From contig CAAGKE010000017.1 in the NCBI GenBank assembly GCA_900770325.1, positions 1 to 13,631 on the forward strand: 13,631 bases of DNA, in the 5' to 3' direction. Position 1 is the first letter of the stretch, and the number at the start of each line of letters is the position of its first letter. Made by a program: the position numbers and the translations under genes. Below are positions 6,358 through 12,380 of this stretch, in pieces. The stretch is from Lachnospiraceae bacterium (lineage in GTDB: Bacteria > Bacillota > Clostridia > Lachnospirales > Lachnospiraceae). The notes below the pieces were generated by a model, which searched no databases, was not told the origin of the DNA, and worked only from the letters and a program-made list of their open reading frames with translations.

Positions 6358-7767
6358 ATGAGACACAAACAAACCGGAAAACTGCTGGCCTGTTACCTGC
6401 TCTTTTTTGTTATGGGAATCTTACTGTTTCTGGCGGTTATTCCGGAAAAAATGGAAAAATATGTTCTGAATGAAAAAGCGGATGAGCTGATTCTTTCAGC
6501 TACTCAGATGAGCCTTTATTCTGAAATCTATCGCTGCCGCTTCCAGGACGGACAGGGCAGCCAGACAAAAGAGCTGCTGGATTCTGTAGCAGCCTCCCGT
6601 GAAACGGAGATCTGGCTGGTCAACGACAAAGGAAGATTGCTGATGTCTTCCCGCTTACCCTACCCCATGTCCCAGCCCACAGTAATTCCTGATTTTGTTC
6701 CTCCGGAGGATACCGATTCCTGCTGGATGACCGGTGATTTTTTTGGGATGTTTCGCCGCAATATGCTGAGTATCATCGTACCCATCACTGCCATCCCCCG
6801 CACTGCTGACTACGTGATCGTCCATTACCCCATATCACAGCTAAAAAGTGAAGTGATAGAGCTGACCAACTTCAGTTCCATCTCGCTCCTGCTGGTATAT
6901 CTCTTATCCCTGATTCTGCCGGCAGCTTATTATCTGTTTTCCTGCCGGCCCCTGAACAAAATCATCCGACTTTCCCACTCCTATGTAAATGGAAATCTGG
7001 ATGTCCCCGATTCCGTATCCTGGGACGATGAATACGCGCCTCTTGTGGCGAATCTGAAATATATGGCACAGGAGCTGCGCCAGGCAGGAGAATACCAGCG
7101 GAAATTCCTGTCCAATATTTCCCATGATTTCCGCTCTCCCCTGACCTCGATCAAGGGATATGCGGAAGCAATACTGGATGGAACGATTCCCAGGGAAGCT
7201 CAGGATAAGTATCTTGAGATCATCCTGACAGAAACGGAACGGCTTACCCACCTGACACAAAGCATTCTCTCGGTAAATACGCTGAAGGGAAACGGAATCA
7301 TGCTGAATTATTCCACCTTTGATATCAATAAGGTCATCCGCTCCAGTGCTGCCTCCATGGAAATCCAGTGCCGGAAAAAGGACCTGCAGATGATCCTTAC
7401 TCTGTCCGGCAATACCCTGAATGTCTGTGCAGATAAAGAAAAAATCCAGCAGGTGATCTATAACCTGCTGGATAATGCCATAAAATTCAGCGATCCCCAT
7501 TCCCCCATCACGATCAGCACCTCCCGGAAGATGAAATACATCTTTATATCGGTGAAAGACCGCGGCTGCGGCATTCCGGCTGACCAGATACCAAAGATCT
7601 GGGATCGTTTTTATAAATCCGATGCTTCCCGGGGAAAAGACAAACGGGGAACCGGACTGGGACTTTCCATTGTAAAGGAAATCATTCAGGCCCACGGACA
7701 AAATATCAATGTCACCAGCACCGAGGGGGTGGGCTCCGAATTCACCTTTACTCTGAATAAAGCCTGA
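6358..7767 (+). CDS. Membrane sensor histidine kinase, partner of the upstream response regulator
   Basis: 469 aa. Transmembrane segment 1 is about residues 8-28 and segment 2 about 173-195; the roughly 145 residues between them form an extracytoplasmic sensor region with no recognised fold. A HAMP-like linker (about 197-245) follows. The dimerisation/phosphotransfer domain has His256 in FLSNISHDFRSPLTSIKGY. The ATP-binding domain carries the N box DNAIKFS (372-378), G1 DRGCGIP (401-407), an F-box region (WDRFYKSD) and G2 GTGLGLS (431-437). All catalytic motifs are intact, in the PhoR/VanS style. GGAGG at 6347-6351 is six bases before the ATG. The 51-bp gap to the regulator holds an imperfect hairpin, CTGCCG 6307-6312 with CGGCAG 6331-6336, lacking a T-run. 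The gene ends 15 bp from the convergent phosphorylase stop. The signal sensed is unknown. Confidence 0.93.
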   Translation: MRHKQTGKLLACYLLFFVMGILLFLAVIPEKMEKYVLNEKADELILSATQMSLYSEIYRCRFQDGQGSQTKELLDSVAASRETEIWLVNDKGRLLMSSRLPYPMSQPTVIPDFVPPEDTDSCWMTGDFFGMFRRNMLSIIVPITAIPRTADYVIVHYPISQLKSEVIELTNFSSISLLLVYLLSLILPAAYYLFSCRPLNKIIRLSHSYVNGNLDVPDSVSWDDEYAPLVANLKYMAQELRQAGEYQRKFLSNISHDFRSPLTSIKGYAEAILDGTIPREAQDKYLEIILTETERLTHLTQSILSVNTLKGNGIMLNYSTFDINKVIRSSAASMEIQCRKKDLQMILTLSGNTLNVCADKEKIQQVIYNLLDNAIKFSDPHSPITISTSRKMKYIFISVKDRGCGIPADQIPKIWDRFYKSDASRGKDKRGTGLGLSIVKEIIQAHGQNINVTSTEGVGSEFTFTLNKA

Positions 7768-7782
7768 TGCACAGGATAAAAC

Positions 7783-8595
7783 CTATCTCATCCGGCACAA
7801 AGCCTCCAGCGCCACCAGAATCTCATTCGTTTCTCCCCGGGCTGCTGCAGCTTCTCCGTCCTTGTAAGCGGAAACGCCTTCCTTTATATCCTTTTTCCAT
7901 TCTACCACCACATTCAGAATGCTGGCAGTACGGACACCTCTGGCTGCTCCCACAGCAAACAGTGCCGCTGTCTCCATATCCGAAGCGTATACACCCTTGC
8001 CGGAATAAAACTCATCCAGCCTGGGTTTCTTGGGCAGGTACAGCCCGTCATGGCTTCTGGTGGGACCCACCGCATAGGGAACCGCCAGTTCCTCTGCCGC
8101 TGCTATGCAGGCACTCTGCAGGATTTCACTGGCAGGCGCATAGCAGATGTCAGACACTTCCTGACTTTCCTCTCCCGTCCGGCCGCAGGAAAGAGCTCCA
8201 TTCCCCAGATCCGCAGCCGCGTAGCGAAAATAGTCCAGATAGGTCTGGCTGGTTCCGTCATCGCAGACCGCCTTATCACACATCACCAGCTGTCCCAGAC
8301 TCAGATGACTCTGCAGCGCGCCGCAGCTTCCGATCCGAATCATGTCCGTAACGCCCAAATCTGCCAGTTCCTCCACGCAGATTGCCGTAGAGGGACCACC
8401 CATGCCGGTGGAAATCGCCAGTATGCGTTTTCCCTTATAGGTTCCTGTCACACTTTTATATTCCCGGCTAAAGGCCTCCTCCTTCACATTTTCCAGAAAC
8501 TTTGCGATCGCATCCACTCTGGCCGGATCTCCCGGCAGGATGGCTGCCGAAGCCTGTATCCCCTGATCCAGCTGAATATGAGGCATCTTTCCCAT
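7783..8595 (-). CDS. udp: Nucleoside phosphorylase, uridine phosphorylase-like (PNP_UDP_1 family)
   Basis: 270 aa. It cleaves a nucleoside with phosphate to give the free base and (deoxy)ribose-1-phosphate. Phosphate-site motifs are GDPARV (22-27), Arg44 and RIGSCGA (87-93). STGMGGPSTAI (62-72) is typical of the family, and DMET (206-209) takes the place of the ribose-binding EMES of E. coli uridine phosphorylase. The base-binding region differs: E. coli has DTFYPGQER, here it reads DGLYLPKKPR (183-192), so the uracil-contacting Gln appears to be replaced by Lys while the Arg is kept. The stretch between this loop and DMET is about 14 residues shorter. The family is certain, but the substrate and the symbol udp are tentative. 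AGGAGG is eight bases before the ATG. It is last gene of a three-gene leftward cluster, 34 bp behind rpiB, which suits ribose-phosphate recovery from nucleosides. Confidence 0.85.
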   Translation of the reverse strand: MGKMPHIQLDQGIQASAAILPGDPARVDAIAKFLENVKEEAFSREYKSVTGTYKGKRILAISTGMGGPSTAICVEELADLGVTDMIRIGSCGALQSHLSLGQLVMCDKAVCDDGTSQTYLDYFRYAAADLGNGALSCGRTGEESQEVSDICYAPASEILQSACIAAAEELAVPYAVGPTRSHDGLYLPKKPRLDEFYSGKGVYASDMETAALFAVGAARGVRTASILNVVVEWKKDIKEGVSAYKDGEAAAARGETNEILVALEALCRMR

Positions 8596-8629
8596 AACAA
8601 AATCCTCCTTTTCACGAATTACCGCCTGA

Positions 8630-9091
8630 CTATTCAGTCTTCAGCTCCTGTGTCGCCTCGATCTCCATGATCATATCCACACGGTTCTGATGACGGCCTC
8701 CCTGAAACTCAGCTCCCAGCCATTCATCCACGATCATCTTCGCCATCTCAATGCCAATCACCCGTGCCCCAAAGGCAATAATATTGGAATTGTTATGCTG
8801 TTTGGACAGCTTTGCGGAATAAGGCTCACTGCATACGCAGCAGCGGATCCCTTTCACCTTATTTGCCGCCAGAGAGATGCCTACACCGGTTCCGCAGATC
8901 AGAATACCTCCATCCACCTCACCGGAAGCCACCATTTTGGCCACCCTGTAGCCGCTCACAGGATAATTGAAGCTTTCCGTGCTGTCTGTTCCCACATTTA
9001 TCACTTCATATCCCTTATCCTCCAGATACTTTACCAGTTCCTTTTTCATTTCCACCGCAACATGATCATTTCCAATCGCAAGCTTTTTCAT
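8630..9091 (-). CDS. rpiB: Ribose-5-phosphate isomerase B (RpiB/LacA/LacB family)
   Basis: 153 aa, near the length of E. coli RpiB (149). It interconverts ribose-5-phosphate and ribulose-5-phosphate. Visible active-site features are Asp9-His10 in GNDH, Tyr43 in NYP, the catalytic Cys66 in GILICGTGVGIS, His99 in SKQHNNSN, and the phosphate-binding pair Arg133 and Arg137 in GGRHQNRV. Much of residues 60-135 is close to the E. coli enzyme (CSEPYSA, AFGARV, KMIVDEWLGA). The segment after Tyr-Pro reads VSGYRVA where E. coli has HYASQVA, so this is a side branch of the family, and activity on another sugar phosphate is possible. It lies 34 bp upstream of the nucleoside phosphorylase gene and 104 bp downstream of the kinase-like gene. 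Pairing with the phosphorylase suggests use of nucleoside ribose. Confidence 0.9.
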   Translation of the reverse strand: MKKLAIGNDHVAVEMKKELVKYLEDKGYEVINVGTDSTESFNYPVSGYRVAKMVASGEVDGGILICGTGVGISLAANKVKGIRCCVCSEPYSAKLSKQHNNSNIIAFGARVIGIEMAKMIVDEWLGAEFQGGRHQNRVDMIMEIEATQELKTE

Positions 9092-9195
9092 CTTCTTTAT
9101 CTTCCTTTCTGCTTTTACTTATATAGCCAATTGTGATACTCGTAAAACTGCCCTCCGAAAGGCTGCATGTCTCCCGGTGTACAGCATAAAACCGT

Positions 9196-9819
9196 TTATT
9201 CCCCGAAACGAATCCGGATATACGCTTTGATTGCTTCCACACAGCCCTCAAAGCCCAGCCGTTCACTGTCCAGGCACAGGTCATAGTTTCTGGCATCGTT
9301 CCACACCTGTCCTGTATAATAATGATAGTAATCTCCCCGGTATTTATCCGTTTTCTGAATAAACTTCTCCACGTCTTTTCCGGTATACGCTCCCCGTTCA
9401 ATGGACTGACGGCAGCAGTATTCCGGTGAAGCATGAACAAATACACTGACCAGATTCGGATTTCCCTTCAGCACATAATCTGCACACCGTCCAATGATCA
9501 CACAGGATTCCGCTTCCGCAAGCTGCTTGATCACCTTTGCCTGATAGTTGAACAGGTTCTGATTGGAAATAAAATCTTCACTTTCCGGAGGAATCAGTTC
9601 TCCTTTGTATTCCCGCCGCATGATCCCGAATAATGTGGTGCTTTTCAGCTTTTCGTCCACCTGGTTAAACAGGGTCTCATTGATACCGCTGTCCTCTGAC
9701 GCAAGCTTCAGGATCTCTCTGCTGTAAGCCTTTATCCCAAGATCCGCTGCCAGCATTTTCCCGATCGTTTTTCCTCCGCTTCCGTACTGTCTTGCAATCG
9801 TAATAATAACCTTATCCAT
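9196..9819 (-). CDS. Cytidylate kinase-like family protein
   Basis: 207 aa. This is a P-loop NMP kinase-type protein widespread in Clostridia. The P-loop RQYGSGGKTIGK (10-21) carries the bulky Arg-Gln-Tyr of the family. IIGRCADYVL (108-117) is the conserved strand-plus-Arg segment, and TDKYRGDYYHYYTG (157-170) is a Tyr-rich lid; NYDLCLDS (178-185) closes the fold. Authentic CMP kinase (Cmk) is usually somewhat longer with a different lid, so I do not assign that function; the phosphate acceptor is unknown. The ATG at 9819 is preceded by a purine-rich AAGGGGGAT site. It is first gene of the probable cluster with rpiB and the phosphorylase. The 104-bp gap behind it contains only a weak hairpin with a short T-run, so transcription through to rpiB is possible but unproven. 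Confidence 0.88.
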   Translation of the reverse strand: MDKVIITIARQYGSGGKTIGKMLAADLGIKAYSREILKLASEDSGINETLFNQVDEKLKSTTLFGIMRREYKGELIPPESEDFISNQNLFNYQAKVIKQLAEAESCVIIGRCADYVLKGNPNLVSVFVHASPEYCCRQSIERGAYTGKDVEKFIQKTDKYRGDYYHYYTGQVWNDARNYDLCLDSERLGFEGCVEAIKAYIRIRFGE

Positions 9820-10036
9820 ATGCTATCCCCCTTCACAGCATTTACAGCTATCGTTCCAATATATCAGTTTTCATTACTATTCGCCTTGTTCACAGTAATC
9901 CCTTTTCCCCGCTCTGCGCCAGGATTATTGAGCATTCTGTACGGCTATTGCATTTTTCTGTAATAATATGATACCATCAAATCATTTTCCCGTAAAGCCA
10001 CAAAAACCCCGACAAGCAATACAATAGTCGTTACTG
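9820..10036. other. Spacer upstream of the cytidylate kinase-like gene; no gene seen
   Basis: AT-rich DNA without a credible reading frame on either strand. TATATT-like and TATGAT-like boxes occur, but none has a -35 box at suitable spacing. The promoter of the leftward kinase-rpiB-phosphorylase cluster should lie here. No further feature can be supported. Confidence 0.5.
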
Positions 10037-10160
10037 GTTACTGTCCACGTGCATCCCCAGGACGATGTTTCGAAGCAGGCGCACATCTGTTTTAATAATG
10101 CCGCGTGAACAGTACACGCTTTGCGAAAGCACCTCGCAGGACAAGAGGCACATGAACAGC
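10037..10160. repeat. Composite dispersed repeat (R3) with alpha and gamma modules
   Basis: The left end GGTTACTGTCCACGTGCAT is mirrored by an inverted copy at about 10099-10116 (GCCGCGTGAACAGTAC), giving an 80-bp inner palindrome. A second inverted end lies at 10147-10160 (GGCACATGAACAGC). Between them is a reverse-oriented alpha unit at 10061-10087 (TTTCGAAGCAGGCGCACATCT is its core, 10068-10087 plus one base), and a small hairpin GCTTT-GCG-AAAGC is at 10118-10130. The segment 10123-10160 aligns with the right end of the MITE-like element behind mutS2 (5498-5536), with the exact word CGCAGGACA followed by GGCAC and GAACAG. No flanking duplication was found. It appears to be several repeat units nested or decayed into one another. 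Confidence 0.6.
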
Positions 10161-10165
10161 AGCTG

Positions 10166-10212
10166 CAAAAAATATGGGTTGCAACACAGGAAAGTGCTGT
10201 AACCCATATTTA
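10166..10212 (-). terminator. Rho-independent terminator of the ABC importer operon
   Basis: An 18-bp stem with two mismatches (10170-10187 with 10194-10211) encloses the loop AGGAAA, around the words AAATATGGGTT and AACCCATATTT. In leftward transcription the stem is followed by six T residues (the A-run at 10167-10172). It lies about 120 bp past the DppC-type permease stop. The spacer 10213-10329 between them shows nothing else. The run on the other side is weak, so rightward termination is doubtful. Confidence 0.85.
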
Positions 10213-10329
10213 TATTCTCTATTCCATTGACCACACAAACCGTTCTATATTGCTGCAGCCATATATTCAAGAACGCCTCTGGTGTTTTTGCACAAAATGT
10301 ACGGTATTCCCGGGGACATCCGCAGTTTA

Positions 10330-11163
10330 TCAGAAATTTTTTCTCAGCTTGGGATCCAGCAGGTCTCTTAAACCGTCTCCCACAAAATTGGCACCCATGG
10401 CCATGGTGAAAATGGCCAGTCCGGGAAAACCGGCTACCCAGAACTTATTAAAATAGCTGACACCATCCGATACCATCATGCCCCATTCCGGCGTGGGCGG
10501 CGGATTTCCCAGTCCCAGAAAGCTCAAGGTGGAAAAAAGAAGGATCTGGTTTCCGATATCTGTGGTGGCCATGACCAGCACAGATGTAATACTGTTGGGA
10601 ATAATTTCCTGAAACAGGATCCGGGTTCGGGAGGTGCCCAGCGCCCGGGCTGCCTCTATGTATTCGCTTTCTTTTACGGAAAGTACCACACTGCGCATCA
10701 GCCTGGCATAATTGGGCCAGGCTACGATCACCAGAGCCAGCATGGTATTAAACAGGCTGGAACCCAGCGCGGAGGTAATTACGATTGCCAGGATGATCGT
10801 GGGAAATGCCATGATCATCTCAGAAATACGCATCATCACATTATCCAGAAGGCCTCCGATATAACCGGCCACCGCACCATAGATACTGCCGAAGATTCCC
10901 GCCAGGATAACTGTCAGAATCCCGGCCAGCAGGGAATACCGGCCGCCATACAATACACGGCTTAAAATATCCCGTCCGAAATTGTCCGTACCAAAAGGAT
11001 GAGCCAGGGACGGTGCCTGCAGCTTTACCAGAAGATCCTGGGCCAGCGGATCATAGGGCGCGATCAGCGGAGCAAAAATCGATGCAAGGATCCAGAATAC
11101 GCAGATGACCGTTCCAAGGGTAAAAAGTAAATTGGATGTAAATAACCGTTTTATTTTTCTCAT
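10330..11163 (-). CDS. ABC transporter permease, DppC/OppC type
   Basis: 277 aa. It is the second integral membrane subunit of a peptide/nickel-type ABC importer. An N-terminal membrane segment (about 12-34) is followed by the family signature HPFGTDNFGRDILSRVLYGG (56-75). Five further hydrophobic segments span about 77-260. The cytoplasmic EAA loop that contacts the ATPase is EAARALGTSRTRILFQEIIP (170-189). The C-terminal part has TPEWGMMVSDG and ends GDGLRDLLDPKLRKNF as is typical. The junction with the upstream permease gene reads GTGATGA: an ATG start at 11163 overlaps the TGA stop by one base, and a GTG start at 11166 would give a four-base overlap and one extra Met. AAGGAG precedes both at usable distance. 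Translation is probably coupled to the upstream gene. The substrate is not predictable from the permease alone. Confidence 0.93.
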   Translation of the reverse strand: MRKIKRLFTSNLLFTLGTVICVFWILASIFAPLIAPYDPLAQDLLVKLQAPSLAHPFGTDNFGRDILSRVLYGGRYSLLAGILTVILAGIFGSIYGAVAGYIGGLLDNVMMRISEMIMAFPTIILAIVITSALGSSLFNTMLALVIVAWPNYARLMRSVVLSVKESEYIEAARALGTSRTRILFQEIIPNSITSVLVMATTDIGNQILLFSTLSFLGLGNPPPTPEWGMMVSDGVSYFNKFWVAGFPGLAIFTMAMGANFVGDGLRDLLDPKLRKNF

Positions 11164-12185
11164 CACGTTCCACTCCTTACTCTCGGGTCAATCACTCCGT
11201 ACAGGATATCGACCACCGTATTGATCACTCCGTAATTAAATGCAATCAAAATCGCAACTCCGATGATACCCGGTGAATCCAGTTTGGTCACGGATTCGTA
11301 GGCAAACTGCCCTACTCCCGGCCATGTAAAGATCGTCTCCACCAGAACAGTGCCGCCCAGCAGGTTTCCAAAACCGAGTCCGATCACCGTCAGCACGGGG
11401 ATCAGCGCATTCCCCAGGGCGTGATGCAGGATCAGGCGCAGCCTTGCCATTCCCTTGGCCTTCGCCGTCCGGATATAATCTGTAGACATAACCTCCAGCA
11501 GATTGGAACGGGTAGTTCTGGTAATCAATCCCATGGTGAAGGAGCCCAGTACACAGCCCGGCAGCACCAGATGGCCCAGACAATCCCAGGCTTTTGACAG
11601 GTCTCCCTCTAAAAGCGAATCAATCACATACAGACCCGTAACCGTAACCGGAGCATCAAAGCTTTTGCTGATGCGTCCTGTGCCGGGCGCGATTCCCAGC
11701 TTATAATAGAAGAAATACAGCAGAAGAAGCGCCAGCCAGAAGGTGGGAACACTGACACCTGCCACAGATATTCCTCTTACCAGCTGATCCATCCAGCTAT
11801 TCCGCTTTAATGCGGAAATGATGCCAAACAGAATACCAAAAAAGGAAGCAATAAATATGGCAAAAACAGCCAGCTCCAGCGTAGCCGGGAAACACCGCTT
11901 CAATTCCTCCAGAACCGGCTTACTGGTCCGTATGGAAGTTCCGAAATCCAGCCGTATCAGCCCCTTCAGATAAATTACATACTGTTCCCAGACCGGCTTA
12001 TCCAGTCCCCATTTCTGCCGGAACGCTTCCACGATCTCAGGGTCATTCAGATTTCTCTGGCTCAGGTTAGCGGCTACCGGATCTGTCGGCACTAAACGTG
12101 TCAGAATAAAAACGATCGTTGCAACACCCAGAAGCAATACGATCAGGTATGCAATTCTTTTCACAATAAACTTTAGTGTATCCAT
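11163..12185 (-). CDS. ABC transporter permease, DppB/OppB type
   Basis: 340 aa. It is the first integral membrane subunit of a peptide/nickel-type importer. It opens with a membrane segment at about 8-30 followed by RLVPTDPVAANL, the family's normal start. Further membrane segments are at about 103-125, 137-161, 205-222, 259-283 and 306-331. The EAA loop is DYIRTAKAKGMARLRLILHH (236-255), with NALIPVLT next. The signature FTWPGVGQ (286-293) and the ending DPRVRSGT are standard. AGAGGTGAGG lies directly before the ATG at 12185. It follows the binding-protein gene after a 191-bp spacer filled mostly by a 33-bp tandem repeat, and overlaps the DppC-type gene at its stop. Confidence 0.94.
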   Translation of the reverse strand: MDTLKFIVKRIAYLIVLLLGVATIVFILTRLVPTDPVAANLSQRNLNDPEIVEAFRQKWGLDKPVWEQYVIYLKGLIRLDFGTSIRTSKPVLEELKRCFPATLELAVFAIFIASFFGILFGIISALKRNSWMDQLVRGISVAGVSVPTFWLALLLLYFFYYKLGIAPGTGRISKSFDAPVTVTGLYVIDSLLEGDLSKAWDCLGHLVLPGCVLGSFTMGLITRTTRSNLLEVMSTDYIRTAKAKGMARLRLILHHALGNALIPVLTVIGLGFGNLLGGTVLVETIFTWPGVGQFAYESVTKLDSPGIIGVAILIAFNYGVINTVVDILYGVIDPRVRSGT

Positions 12186-12207
12186 TTCCTCACCTCTTTC
12201 CTGTTCC

Positions 12208-12380
12208 TTCTCCTCTTATCTGCTTCTGCCTCAGACAGCCTTTCTCCACTTATCCTCTTCCGGCACAGGCAATCTTTTTCTTTTATCTGCTTCCGGCACA
12301 GGCAATGCTTTTCTTTTATCTGCTTCTGTCACAGGCAATCTTTTTCTTTTATCTGCTTCTGTCACAGGCAATGCTTTTAC
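12208..12380. repeat. 33-bp tandem repeat array, about five copies, between binding protein and permease genes
   Basis: Units start at 12208, 12241, 12274, 12307 and 12340, and an eight-base partial unit at 12373 runs into the binding-protein stop codon. The last three are nearly identical (TTTTATCTGCTTC, CACAGGCAAT); the first two have diverged. Units alternate between CT and GC at the first two positions (12274, 12307, 12340, 12373), suggesting a 66-bp doubling. Each holds a small hairpin, TGC-CTG-TGA-CAG-AA-GCA in the operon's sense. In one leftward frame the array is open and would encode repeats of LPVTEADKRK plus R or A. It may affect expression of the permeases relative to the binding protein; that is inference. 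Confidence 0.85.

Noticed and set aside
6904..7701. Leftward 265-codon open frame inside the histidine kinase gene
   Set aside because: It is antisense to intact kinase motifs and has no supporting start site.
9092..9195. Terminator between the cytidylate kinase-like gene and rpiB
   Set aside because: Only a stem of about five pairs around CCTTTCGGAGG followed by TTTT is visible, too weak to list as a feature.
12208..12380. CRISPR-like array
   Set aside because: The 33-bp units are directly adjacent with no unique spacers, so this is a simple tandem repeat.
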